Assembly: GCA_021613535.1 (NCBI GenBank)
Contig: CP075494.1
Coordinates: 4,340,001 to 4,404,000 of the forward strand
DNA: 64,000 nt
From: Adineta vaga
Taxonomy: Eukaryota; Rotifera
Direction of reading: 5' to 3'
Part shown: in pieces, positions 47,784-59,976 of the stretch
Position numbering within the stretch: position 1 is the stretch's first letter
How the letters are laid out: each line of letters opens with the position of its first letter
Notes under the pieces: generated by a model
The model's database searches: none
Seen by the model: only the letters and a program-made list of their open reading frames with translations
Told to the model about the DNA's origin: nothing
Position numbers and translations under genes: made by a program

Positions 47784-47982
47784 TACAAATGAAAACAATA
47801 GATAAACATGTCTTTTTTAACCCGATATAAACTAGAGTAATGAGAGTGAAAAGCCTGATTATTTAAAAACAAAAGTCATAATGAACTGAACATGAGATGG
47901 TATGCAACGATTTACTCTAAGCAATTCACTGAATCAAATCTTTCTCTTTTTTTTATATTAAAAACAAAAAACTTTCTAAAAT

Positions 47983-50534
47983 TCAAATTTTTGATAATGT
48001 TCCTTGTTTGATGGAGACCCAAATTGGAGGAACTTTACGTCGATTTGATGGATTAAGTCGAGCACGTTCCATTAATGCTTCATATGCTTGTCCATCATAA
48101 CGACCCAAACAAGAATCTATTCAATAGATGTATGTATATCTATATTGATCAGAGTTTTTAGAAGATTCATACTCAATTCAAAATCATGGAAATCAAAAGC
48201 ATCAACTAAAGTGACAAGATTTGGACGAAGTTGTGCGTATAAATCCGGTAAAATACGAGTTTCAAGATCATAGATTTGATCTGCTGGCAATAGTCTCAGC
48301 TGATATAGAAATAGAATAATTTGTTTTCTTTATCAAAGTCAACGTACTCGAATAAAATCTGTCGATTCATTTCGTAGTGTATGAATTGCATATACATAAA
48401 ACAATTGTTCAAGAACTGATGCAATCGATGAATATTGAGGAGCTTTCTTCACTTGTTCATAAAATGCACGCATTATAAATGTTTCCATATGAGCCTAAAT
48501 ATAAAATCCATCGAAAAAAAAATCCAATGAAAGTAACCAATCTATCTTTATACTTTAGCCATATGTACTAATTCAATTGAATTATTGATGAATGTGTCAT
48601 AAGGAGACGATAATGATGATTCGAGCATCTTTCTATACATATCTTTTATCAATCTACAAATAATATAATGAAAATAATCAACTAAATACATATTTCTATA
48701 ATTACAATTGTGATCGACTTTCAAATAAACGACAATAATCATCAAGTTTAATATTTGTTGTTGACGACCACAGTGGTAAATTTAAATACGTCACGGACGA
48801 ATGCATATTTGCATCATTATTATCTTCTATGTGCTGCATTATTTTTAAAAGATATCTATTTTATATAATAATTAAATATTCCATAGATTGAAATAGAGTG
48901 ATGAATATTACCTTGCGGTTTGTTGAAGTAAAACCACATTATCTCCTTCAGCACTACATCCTCCATCAATACCATTTCTTGATGTTACTAATCCACTTGC
49001 AACTAGGAAACCATGACCACCACAAGCAACACGACATATTTGTGCTATTCGTTCACTAATTGTTAATGTATAACCTTTGAACCCACATGAAAGTGCATGA
49101 AGCTAAATAAATGGATAGATTTTATTACAAAGAAAACTTCATTCTCTAATTTACTTCTGGTAATTGTTGAAGATAAAGATCATCATTTGATTTTAATTGA
49201 AAAAAATATTGATCAAGTTTAATAAAAGCAATAAGAAATGCATAAGTTGTTGATAAAGATGGAATTAATTTTTCTTGTTGCAATGGATAATCAAGAATTC
49301 GTGTTTCTTTCCTATATATTTCACACCCTTAACAAATCAATTTATTGATTAACATAAAACCTACCCTGATGGATTGAGTCCTTGAAATCGAATAGCTGAA
49401 TAACGTACTGCAATAGTCATAGCTTGAATAAGTGCAATCAAACTTGTATTGATAAGACGAAGACGTTCATGAACCATTGTACCATATAAAAGACGAGCAT
49501 CACCTCGACGTTGAAAACGACCTTCGGAATCGACCTTTGGCAAAAGAAAATAGATGATTTAAGAAGAAAAATCAAACATACATGTGCTAATTTCATAAAC
49601 ATATGTGTACGTGGAATACGAACATTTGTCAATCGTAGATAACCATTATCACCAAGAATATGTGCAAATCGAGTACTAATTTCGCCAACTTCCACACCTA
49701 AATATTCAACAAAATGAAAACCAATCGATCATCAATTGAATATTCTTGTACCTGGTAATGGTTCATGTGTTTTTAAATCTCGGATTTGTACTAAAAACAT
49801 TTGTATTCCACATGAATGCTCACGATCAGGTGTATATAATTGAGCCATTAAAAGAACATGATTTACTGTTCTTCCCATTGAACCTGGCCAGAATTTTGTT
49901 GCTGTTAATGTTGGCGTATTCAAAATAAATGAATCGGTTTTTCGATCAAAAACAGCTTCGGTTTCTAATCGTCGTATATCAGTTCCATGACCGAGTTCTG
50001 TTTGTGCATAACTTGCAATGATTTGAAATGATTGAGCTAATGGTAATAGTTGTTGTTTTTGTTCTTCACTTGCTAAATTTTCAATGGCATATAAACACAT
50101 GGATGTATGAATATAGAATGAAAAATAGTAACTGACAAATATATCATAGAACCAAGCACGATGCTTTGGATTTGTAATATTTAAACGATTGACTTCATCG
50201 ATTGCTGCAAAACTTTTTCGAATACAAAGTGAATAATGTTCATCAGCAGAAAGATATTCAAATGGTAAATGTGTTTGATGAATTGGATGAGAACTAGCAA
50301 GACGAACTGAATAGAAAAAGAAACGAAAATATGTATGAGAAAGAAGAAATGATGTGCTGCTACGAAACTCAGTTGACGACGTATGTTTATATCGAATGGA
50401 TTATTAGATCCACCAAACATAAATTGAGTCAATTCTTCAACATTGATTGTTGCTGATTGACGTTCAGTTAATAAATGAATATTCTTTGTATCATTTATTT
50501 GATAATGTGGTTTCGCATCAGCATATTCAGACAT
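47983..50534 (-). CDS. Peroxisomal acyl-CoA oxidase
   Basis: Eleven exons: 50534-50369, 50306-49752, 49697-49582, 49534-49365, 49311-49155, 49102-48912, 48855-48706, 48653-48554, 48494-48348, 48299-48173, 48116-47983. They sum to 2013 nt with every junction in phase, giving 670 residues against about 660 for ACOX1. Family landmarks: AQTELGHGTDIRRLETEA (FAD/substrate region), FWPGSMGRTVNHV, the middle-domain DNGYLRLTNVRIPR, RVACGGHGF, and CSAEGDNVVLLQQTAR, whose Glu matches the catalytic base of FEGEN. Near the C-terminus, NSCLGRYDGQAYE is typical. The protein ends in SKI, a PTS1-type peroxisomal targeting tripeptide. Reaction: acyl-CoA plus oxygen to trans-2-enoyl-CoA plus hydrogen peroxide, the first step of peroxisomal beta-oxidation. 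Confidence 0.95.
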
Positions 50535-51110
50535 TTTTTATCGACGATGACGATTTCGTGAAAAGTAAAACACGTGTGCGTTGATTGAAGAAAGAAAATC
50601 TAACAACATATAGTTAACGAGAATGACTCATTCATCATGATCCATAATATACGTACAGTTCGTCTCTGTCTCTACTATTCGTTACATGCTTGAAGGACGA
50701 AATTATTTGTTGATAAATTGTATGTTTATTTTCGATCCATAAATCTTTCCATCTATATAGTTTTCTTCAAGTCTATCGACGACATCTATCGTTTTAAATC
50801 GTATAATGTGCTTCGCTTCAGACTGAATGTAGATATGGATAGTGTTAAATCTTCTCAATACAATTTATTTGTTGTATGAAGAAAGAAAATATAATGACGA
50901 ATATGTTGATATTTTCATTAAATAGAAAATCTTTGCTTTTTTAAAGTTTTGCTAGTTTGAAAAAAGAACATCATTACATAAGTATAATGTTATTTGCATT
51001 CAGAAAAATGAAATTTTTTTGCACTGAGAAAAGACATACAATAGTGAATATAGAGAAAATGTTCTTTCTTAGTTATACTCATTTTACCAACTTGCACTTC
51101 CCTTCCTATA
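50535..51110. other. Divergent intergenic region
   Basis: Between the acyl-CoA oxidase start (minus) and the PAN/Kelch gene (plus). No genes; promoters for both should be here. Confidence 0.5.
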
Positions 51111-52841
51111 ATGTATTGGAAAAGTTATGTTTTCATATTTTTCTTTATATTCCTTGAACAAACAATTGGACAAGATATACGATCAATTCGAATGTCTTCA
51201 TTAGTTAATTTAACATTTCAATGTGCACAGACAACTTGTTCATCATTTATGAATCTGACAAAATCAAATATTCGTCAGTGTCAAATGGCTTGTTTAAATC
51301 AAGTCTATTGCAAAGCAGTTACTTATTATCAATTAACATTAAATTGTCAATTATTTGATAATTCAATTAATCAAAATGGAAACATGTCACATGTAATGAA
51401 TGCTGTGACAATGATTGCCATATCTGGAACACGATTTCCACCTGGTAAGTATGAAATAAACGATCTATAGTTTAAAGATGGAAAAGAATTGATATGGGCA
51501 ATATTCTAAATGCGCACGATTAGAACAACTAGTAGTAAGTTAATTTCACTGAGAGCATGCATACATGAATACCCGCAAAAAGTATGAATTCAAAGTATCC
51601 ATAAAGTTAATGAGTAAAAATATTTAAATTATAAATGAAGCAGACGGTCGACAATCTCCTGGTTTTATAGAAGATGCTCGACTCTCTCTCTCTCTCTCTC
51701 CTTACAATTAGCTTTGCTACGAAAATATCTTTTGAGCATTATTCAACAAATTTTTTCATTATTTGCCCATATTACAAAATATTATCTAATTATAAATAGA
51801 ATTTTTTATATAAAAATTTATTTCTTAAAAAAAATAGAGCCAACTAGCACAACAACATCGACGACAACGTCATCATCTACGTCAACGTCGTCATCAACCT
51901 CTACAGTAACACTACCACCACCAGGTTAGTAATATATGTTACTCAGTGATCATTCAGTTCTTTACCTTATATGATAGGAACAGTCCACGGGAAATATGAC
52001 TTTCGTACGGCAACGTCACACAGCAACCGTATTAACAAATGGAAATGTCTTGGTTGCAGGTGGATCTGGTAGTGGTTTTTGGAATACTGCTGAATTATAT
52101 AATTCATCGACAGGTATATGGACAACAACAAGTAGCATGATCACTCAACGACAGTATCATACAGCATCTTCATTAGCAAATGGAACGATATTAGTAACTG
52201 GTGGATATAACTCTGGTACCAGTTATGTTAGTAGTACTGAGTTATATAATCCATTAACAGGTAATTGGACTGCGACAGGAAGTATGAGTACTACACGGCT
52301 ATATCATACAACATCTTTATTAACAAATGGAAAAGTATTAGTCACTGGTGGAATGAGTAGTTCTAATACTTTTCTCGCTAGTGCTGAACTATATGATCCA
52401 ACGTCGGGTATTTGGTCAACAGTAGCAAGTATGGCTAATTCACGAGCATATCATACAGCATCCGTCTTAGCAAACGGAAAGGTATTAGTTGCTGGTGGCT
52501 CTACTACGGGCCCTTCTTACGTTAGCAACGCTGAATTGTATGACCCAACAGCTAATAGTTGGACAACTGCAGGATATATAAATGTTGGACGAGTTCAACA
52601 TGCAGCATCTGTATTATCGAATGGAACAGTATTAATTAGTGGTGGATATAACTCGAATGCTGGCTACGGTTATCTCAGTAGTACTGAATTATATAATGTA
52701 TCAACAAACACTTGGATACGTACAATCAATATGACTAGTACTCGATGTGATCATACTCTATCAATTTTAGTCAATGGAAAAGTATTAACTGCTGGTGGAA
52801 ATAGCAATGGTAATTATCTTAACACAGCTGAACTCTATTAA
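51111..52841 (+). CDS. Secreted PAN - Thr/Ser stalk - Kelch protein with apparent frameshift
   Basis: Exon 1 (51111-51444) encodes a signal peptide (YVFIFFFIFLEQTIG) and a PAN/apple-like Cys domain (FQCAQTTCSSF, CQMACLNQVYCKAVTYY, NCQLF). Exon 2 (51838-51924) is an 87-nt phase 1-1 exon of Thr/Ser ending LPPPG. Exon 3 (about 51978-52841) encodes six Kelch blades, each with RxxHTAxxLxNGxVLVxGG and AELYxxxxxxW. Joined conventionally, exon 3 enters in the wrong frame and stops; the Kelch frame is open from 51978 but needs phase 0. The start of exon 3 reads as if two bases are missing before STGNM. So this is either a recent pseudogene, a sequencing or assembly error, or it uses an exon I did not find. 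The stalk plus beta-propeller layout parallels the 5492 gene. Confidence 0.7.
51682..51701 (+). repeat. (CT)n microsatellite
   Basis: Ten CT units inside the intron between the PAN exon and the Thr/Ser exon. No function implied. Confidence 0.9.
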
Positions 52842-53144
52842 TAAATTTTGATGTTGTATAAGCAACCTATTTACTCATTATTGCTTTTAATTATATAAAT
52901 TTGCTTTACTAACTCATTTTTTTTAATACTTTTATGTATGTATTATCATATTTAATTTCAGTATTCATTTATGAATTTTAATTCAATTCTGACTTTATCT
53001 TTTATTTCTAATTAACAGATTTTAAAAAGAGTGAATCTTGATTATTTGTATTAATTATAAAATATAAATAAAAAAAGAGAAAAAGACACTGTCAAGATCG
53101 ATAGTTAATGTTCTGTTGCTGTCGTATATATTACGTTTGTATTC
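52842..53144. other. Convergent 3' flanks
   Basis: AT-rich 303-base spacer between two convergent genes; nothing recognised. Confidence 0.55.
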
Positions 53145-55622
53145 TTACGTAACACATCGACAATTTTTTTGTTGACCAGGAATGAAGAAATTGGTACCGG
53201 CGAAGTGTACGGCTAGATAATATATAGTTGCCCATCCCTGACAACTAAGATGTAGAGGCACAATAGGAAGAAATTTCACACAATTTTCCTGCATACTCTC
53301 AAGAAAATTTGCATCACATGCGCTTCGTATTTTGTTACATCCTCCATAGCACTGATCGTGATCATTGCAAGCAGGCGTAAATCCCCACCCATCGCCTAAA
53401 GGTTCAATAATAAAGTTATAAGGTGAACCTTCTCCTCCACAACCGTTTTGTGAAGCATTTAAAATTTGCTCAGACTTTTGTTGATTTAATCCACAGTAGC
53501 ATATATTATCTTCACAAATTAACTCGTTCGTACATTCAATCGAATAGACCCAAGCAGTATTAGTTTCACCTGCACAATTGGGACTAACATTAATTCTTAT
53601 AGTACTTTCATCACCATCTAAAGCAAAAGAAGTTACTCCACTCGCACCGACACATCCAGTTGAAAAGGTTTGTCGATTCATGTAATAAACATCAATGTTG
53701 TCTTTAATCACATATGTTTGATAGGAGAATTTCACTGTCGTATGCGCTTTCCCAACATCAATGATTCTATCATCAGGTATGTCATTTCCAGCTACTGTTT
53801 GTTGATTGCATTGACCACGAGCACCATTTGTTTGAGCAGAAAATGTATTTAATTTAGTTGGATCTAAGTCGTTGATATTTCTAGCAGCTCGAGTATTCGA
53901 TTGAACACTAATAAGATTACTTGCATTTAAAGGTATTATCATAGATTCTTCTCCGGGAACCAAAGCAACAATTGTAAAATCACTCATTTGACTAAATGAT
54001 TGTGATTGCCATTGAAATTGTGAAATATGTTGAGAGGCTGTACGAAGTGCTTCAGGAATTGTCACCGTCATGTCTTGAACAACGAGCGAACAAAACGATT
54101 TGCCACTATCGGGTACTTTTGAGCATATATCAACAATTGGATAAGCTTGAAATAATTGTAAATATGCATAACTCTGTTGAGTAATGGTTGTACGAAACTT
54201 ATTTGAATCAAAATACTTATCAAACAATGAGTCATTGGTTGGTAATGGAACATAATATCGTCCTCCACCCATATTTAACATAATTACACTTTTATTGCCT
54301 TGATTTGTGTCAAGATAATTCAATATTAAGGTACCACTATCGACTGATCGACTATTAATCTTATTGTTCAGTTCGACAAGAATTCCAGAGAAAATATTGG
54401 GCACCGATTCATTTTGTGGGAAGCTAAATACTGGTTTTGGAAATGTTATATTAGGTTTCTGATACGTAGTTGATATTTCGTAGGAATTATTTTTTAGTAC
54501 AAGTAATGCTTTATATTGATTATCGCTGTCACCATTGTTGAAAACGAATGTCTCATACAACGATCGTATTTGAACAATTTGACCATTTTTTATTGTATAA
54601 ATAGCATTATCTGTTTGGATTGCATAGATACTTTGAATATTTCCAGTGTAATCTTTTATACCGAAGACATTTACACTGTTAAATTTTATAATTTGACTAT
54701 CCTTTACATGATAACTAATTGTGCGTGCTGATGAACCCTAAACAATAACATGGGCTTTTAATCAAACATGACTGTTCGATCTATATTTACTTACGGAAGT
54801 AGAATCACCAAATAATGCAAGAACTGTATTCAAACAAATATAATTATTGGTAATAAAAATAAGATATCAACTTACATGTCGTAACATTGAATTCGATTTG
54901 ATTGAAAATATTAACGAGAGCACTCGAAATCAAACTCTTTGTTAAAGGTGCATGACGTACTAATCGAAACAGTATTTGTAACTGATCATATTCTGTAGAA
55001 TTCACTTGCCCTTGGGAGATAATCACTTTATCTTCGTTAGAAAGACGATGCTGAATTGTTCGACGGCTACGAATACGCGCTGTTGATTGAATATTTGCTT
55101 CACTGATATTAATTCGAAGGTTCTTAAAATTTGGATTCGAATAGAATTTGTTTTGAATCTAAAACCGAACAGGTTTATAGATCAAATTCGACTATCTGAC
55201 ATACAATGGTTTCAAGAAGTTTGACTTGATCACTGGTTAAATTGCCCGAACTCAATACCATCGTGTTTTCACTGAGGGTTGGTACAAGACTTCGTAGCAT
55301 ATTGTATTTCAGATCGATTGATGAACTATAAAAATCTAAATGAAATAAAATGGATATGTTGCATTTTCACTATGTTTGTTGTCCTATATACCGTCTGCTG
55401 ACAAATCTTTTATTGGTATATAGAGAGGAATCAGTGAAAGTACAATTGTACTTGCGATCAAAAAGAGTACTGTACCAATAACTGTTGTAGGAATGAAATA
55501 AGAAAACCATTTGGACCTAAAATATATGGAAGAACAACAAAATACGAGTCAAGCGAATAAGATATCTTATACCATAACGATGAAGACTGGTCATTTCCAA
55601 TCAAAACTTTATTGATTACCAT
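53145..55622 (-). CDS. Type II membrane protein with C-terminal phospholipase A2-like domain
   Basis: Six exons: 55622-55573, 55516-55392, 55335-55205, 55158-54876, 54823-54795, 54737-53145. They sum to 2211 nt and 736 residues with all phases consistent. A short cytoplasmic N-terminus is followed by one membrane span (IPTTVIGTVLFLIASTIVLSLIPLYI). The extracellular part has an RSRR site near residue 135 and long beta-rich sequence with many NxS/T sites. The last 110 residues, about 635-690 onward, carry a PLA2-like core: GCGGEGSP and GDGWGF form a Ca-loop-like stretch, and ACNDHDQCYGGC gives the His-Asp catalytic pair. Expected chemistry if active: hydrolysis of the sn-2 ester of phospholipids. 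The usual CCxxHD is ACNDHD here, so one Cys is replaced. This is not the small secreted form: the domain sits on a long membrane-anchored ectodomain. The function of the middle is unknown. Confidence 0.8.
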
Positions 55623-56242
55623 TTATATTTGTTTCGTCTAATAGATTCTGTTATCGGAATGAAAATAAATCAATATTTTCAATACTTGCCTATCATATAA
55701 GACTATATGATTTAAAACGCTTAATGCAATTAGTAAACGAGTATACTGATATTATTCGTTAAAATCTAAACCTTTTATAGTTGATAGTACTGTTTCTAGT
55801 TAGTCATATAAAAAATACGTTTCTCCAACCATGTCTAATCGTACATATGGATGTGTCACTTCCTCTCTGCTCATTTATTTGAAATTAAGGGATTTGATCC
55901 TTATTTTGATAGTTAAATCGAAGAAAAAGGAAGTAACATACCATTAATTAGGTGTATATGAAAAATATGATGAATATCTATTTTGTTTATTTATCCTTTT
56001 TTCTTCGTAGATACATGATATGCATCATGGGTTCTCTTAGAAAATCACTTGATTTGTTGTAATTTACTCATTTATATACGAAGTCAAATAATTTTATCAA
56101 TTTTGGCACAAACTGTTGTGAAACAGTTGTTAGATAGTTTACAAAAATTGAGAGACTTTAGATGAGTAAGTAACAGTACAGACATTTTCTTGGTTTTGAA
56201 CTTTTCTCGTTTCTTGATTATATAAAAATAGCGGCTTAATGT
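55623..56242. other. No gene recognised
   Basis: Upstream of the PLA2-like gene. AT-rich, without convincing frames. Confidence 0.5.
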
Positions 56243-56386
56243 TTACGAGATGGTGCAAACTCTGCTCGTTGAATTTAGGTAGCCATATGTTGATTGCGCT
56301 GTAGCCGGTCGACATACGAATACTTGCCGTCGTCGTTGATATAATTCATAAGAGTTTTTACGCATCCATGAAAACTTGTTACTCAT
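56243..56386 (-). CDS. Small basic frame, possibly a terminal exon
   Basis: A 47-codon ATG-to-stop frame on the minus strand, rich in Arg and Tyr (MSNKFSWMRKNSYELYQRRR, then CRPATAQSTYGYLN). It reads like real coding sequence but is short. It lies just downstream of the frame at 56418 on the same strand and could be that gene's last exon, although the join is not clean. Function unknown. Confidence 0.35.
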   Translation of the reverse strand: MSNKFSWMRKNSYELYQRRRQVFVCRPATAQSTYGYLNSTSRVCTIS

Positions 56387-56417
56387 AATTTTTTCGTCTG
56401 TCGTTTTTAACCAGCGA

Positions 56418-56855
56418 TTAAATGGACTGAACAGCTAATAATTCATGACGAACTTGACCGAATTCATAGAATTTATTTTCACTATCACCACTTAGTTGTT
56501 CGACATTAAAAAATACTTGATTCTCAAATAGATCAGGACTAAGATATTTAATAAAATAGAAGAGCACTCGTTTGTCTTCTTCCATAAGATATGACCAATT
56601 ATGATGATTTCGATACTTTCTCATATCTTGATCATTGTAGTCAATAACTGAGAGAACACAACTTAAATAATACATAGGTCGAGCAAGATCATTATCAGGA
56701 GCTGTTGCTTTTGAACTTGTTGGACGGAAACCGAATAGATCTCGAAAGAAATCTTGAGGGTGTGGGTGTGACTGAGGATGTATTATATTCAAACCGTTAC
56801 TTTCATCGACACTCACACCTTCAAAATTATTTTGTATATGTTTCAGCTCTTACTA
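56418..56855 (-). CDS. Uncharacterised protein, 5' end unresolved
   Basis: An open minus-strand frame of about 145 codons ending at 56418. There is no ATG in frame near the start. The frame opens after an AG-type acceptor near 56858, so an upstream exon is probable. Sequence features: a His/Pro-rich stretch (HPQSHPHPQDFFRDL), then an acidic-aromatic region (CVLSVIDYNDQDMRKYRNHH, KRVLFYFIKYLSPDLFENQ) without membrane segments. No family recognised. It lies about 100 bases past the end of the BURP-domain gene on the same strand. Confidence 0.45.
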
Positions 56856-56955
56856 TGATCGGTGATCGAATGCATTCGATGACTCAGTTATTTATTCAAA
56901 GAAAAACATTGTTTCATAAGTGAAGAAAGTCAGATATTTATTGTTATCAATTAAT

Positions 56956-57852
56956 TTAGTTTTCGGTTTTACAAACCAAAAAACTATCAGAACTAATAAA
57001 ATGACAAATACCATCACCGGGTCGTTTATGTAACATACGGAATGCCACATGTTCTTTGCCAAAATTATGTGTATCCAGATGACACATAGCATACATTTTG
57101 ATATCATTGATTTCCTCATTATAATCGACAATCACTTGTTTCACAATTGTACCTTTAACAGCATGACAAAGATAAAGTGTATTGCAATCTGATGCATTTG
57201 TTTTCATTGAATGACAAACAATTGGATTACCATTACAACCAGTAATTTGACTAACTTCTAAAATAGTAACATTAAATGTTTCGGGAAATGGAAGTTGAGC
57301 TAATTTTTCATCTTCTTTCAAAATTTCAATCTTTTCATTTGAAACATCAAATAAATCGGATGCATACGATTTTATTTCATCTATTTGATGAAAACATTGA
57401 CGTATTTCACCTGGAACATTGTTATCATTATTACAGATCGAAATATTTGAGATTTCACAAGTATCAATGACCTCATCATCATCATTAATTTGATGAACAT
57501 CACCCCATGGTCCACCAAATGAGAGTGTATTGTTAACTGCTAGAGATGTTGGGTTCTGATACCATCCTTGATATAAAGAATGATTGAATGGTTTCTTCGA
57601 GTTTTCTTCATCAAATTCGTAAGGCTTTGCTTTTGAATGGTGATGATAACCGTTTGTTTTACTTCTTTCCGATACTTGAATATGATTTCGACGAACATAT
57701 GATTGTTCTTTTTCATCCGATTGAGTATCGACACTAACTGCACGAGTTCTTGGATAAACTATCCATCGCCAATTAGATTTCAAGTTTGGATTAATAATAC
57801 CATTCGAGTTTTTCAGAATTAATGCACAAATAATAATTAATATCAATTTCAT
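56956..57852 (-). CDS. Secreted BURP-domain protein
   Basis: 298 residues, single exon. Signal peptide: MKLILIIICALILKNSNG. A variable charged linker follows, then a C-terminal domain with the BURP signature. Four Cys-His pairs lie at about residues 213, 229, 257 and 283 with spacings X14, X26 and X24, and then X8 before a hydrophobic residue. The plant consensus is CH-X10-CH-X25-27-CH-X25-26-CH-X8-W. Other conserved points: DTCEIS...GEIRQCFHQIDEI (plant: CE..GE.K.C.TSLE.M), CHLDTHNFGKEHVAFRML (plant: CH.DTS.W...H.AF..L) and PGDGICHF (plant: PG..P.CHF). BURP proteins are known as secreted, cell-wall-associated plant proteins. A copy in an animal-like genome, without introns, suggests horizontal transfer. 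Function in this host is unknown. The final Trp of the motif is Val here. Confidence 0.82.
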   Translation of the reverse strand: MKLILIIICALILKNSNGIINPNLKSNWRWIVYPRTRAVSVDTQSDEKEQSYVRRNHIQVSERSKTNGYHHHSKAKPYEFDEENSKKPFNHSLYQGWYQNPTSLAVNNTLSFGGPWGDVHQINDDDEVIDTCEISNISICNNDNNVPGEIRQCFHQIDEIKSYASDLFDVSNEKIEILKEDEKLAQLPFPETFNVTILEVSQITGCNGNPIVCHSMKTNASDCNTLYLCHAVKGTIVKQVIVDYNEEINDIKMYAMCHLDTHNFGKEHVAFRMLHKRPGDGICHFISSDSFLVCKTEN

Positions 57853-59976
57853 CTTTGAAAAGCACGAATATAAGTTGATATCTGTGAAATTAGAAATAAG
57901 ATGAGCTTATACAATGTGTGTTGTTTTCTTATCAGATCGTCAATATATATATATATCGAAAAACAGTTGGGAAGTAAATTTGCACATTACTTACATGAAA
58001 AGAAATAAATAATGAAATACTTGAATTGAAATGAGTACCTGACGTGTCAAAATATATAACTTGTATAAAGTACTGACTATGCAAATATCACTGTACGATT
58101 CTCAAATCATAGGGATCATTCATTGATCTGTAATAATGTTTATAAGATTTTTTAGAGAGAATGAAAATTTTTATAACGGAAAAAATATTCACTGCATAAA
58201 TTGAAATGACCTTTTTACGAATAATTGACTGTATTGTTCGAATATTACACGGTATGTGAATCTAGCAGCACTTTTATTTTCTCTCAGACATATCAAACTT
58301 TTCGATTTCAAGAATATGAAACCTTATTTCAAAAATTGTTTTCAGTTTACTATGCATTCAATTAATATCTTTCAATTCCACCCAGATGATCTTATAGGTG
58401 TAGAAATAAATATGAGATTGATGTAAAATTAATATCCGCAAGATACATACTCACATCTTCAAGATGAACTTTAGTCGTGTCATTGAGAATAAATTATGAG
58501 TTTCGATGTATTACAATGTGAAAAGTTTTAAATGATACGATTACGACAACTGTTTTTTATTTGTAAATCAATGTTGAATGAGTATATGATATTACTTATT
58601 ATAACGATGTCATTCTATCTAGTTCGTTTTATGGTCAATATTTGTATCTTATCTTATTGACTTTAACTCTCTCGATCTTTTGCTAAGCATTCAATGCATT
58701 TCATTCGTTTCGTCTTTTCATGCTTTTTGATCTATTTTTACCACTTACTTCTACATCCATCGATGATAATTATTTATCTGATCAGATTATATCAGCTTAT
58801 AATCTTAGCTTCACAACTGTTTGGTTAGAAGACTCACATTTGTCATGATTATACTCGACATACACCAATAGACAGAGAGAGAGAGGGGGTACACTTAGAT
58901 TTTCTACAATTTGCCACTCAAGTGTTGAGCGAAACAGAACAAATAGGTATCGGTTTTGATATCCTAAATATTTTATCTATTGATGAACCAGATGAAGATC
59001 GCAAATTTTTGGTACGAGTCGGTATATTAATTAGTAGAAGAGTTGTTTTATTCACGAAGCTTCAGCAATGAAATGGAAATATAAAGCATTTCAGTTGTTA
59101 GGTCCTCCTGTTTGGGATGTTCAGTTTCATCCAAATTGGTTTGAAGATATGAACCAGAAACTATATTTCGTATTGTTCAATCACATAGTTCAAGTGTCGT
59201 GTTGGAAAGACAAGATAGTTTTGACGAAAATGAACGTGTCATATGACTCATAATTTTCTTTGCGTATTTTATCATCGATAATTTTTATTGATTGTTTCTT
59301 AAAAATCAAATGTCAATAGTGAATCATACTTTGGTTGAATTCAGATATATTATTGTTTGTTCGCCAGTCGACATCAAGAATATTCCTTAGATGTTAAAGT
59401 TAATTGTCGTATGTGGTTGATATAGATATTTGAAAATATGAAAGTTGATCGTCTTTTTTTTTGTAAATACGTGTAAAGAAACATTCAATATGTTTGACTT
59501 ATGAACTTTTCGTTTGATATTTTTCTCTTTCTTCTTTTCCGTCAACCACAACTATAGTGTTACAAACCGCCGATCTGGACGTGTATAAAAGAAAAAAGGA
59601 AAGGAAAAAAACAGAAAAGTACCTATATTCTTTGCACTTTTTACATACAGATAAAAAGTATCAAACGTGTTAACGTAGATATCAAAACCTAATCAATTCA
59701 CCATGAGGTTAAGGTTTTCTTGTTTTTCTTTTTCTCTCATTTACACATACAAATACGCATAATAACATATGAGCTATAGTTAAGTGCATTTCATCTTGTC
59801 AATAAAATACTGATTGAAAACAAGCCATCGAAGAGTAAGCATCGTTATGATCGAGATGTTTAGGAAAAGGACAAAGAAAAAGATTTAACTACAAGCAACT
59901 ACAGAGCTTCTTCATTATAAATTGTAGATTTATATCTGTGGTCGACGAAAATCGTTCATACAATTGTTTTTCCACA
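57853..59976. other. Long intergenic stretch with a possible gene remnant
   Basis: No intact gene. A coding-like frame at 58901-59071 (FLQFATQVLSETEQIG, then ILSIDEPDEDRKFLVRV) ends in TGA and has no recognised family; possibly a relic. An AT-dinucleotide run lies near 57944-57956 and a GA run near 58871-58886. Confidence 0.45.
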
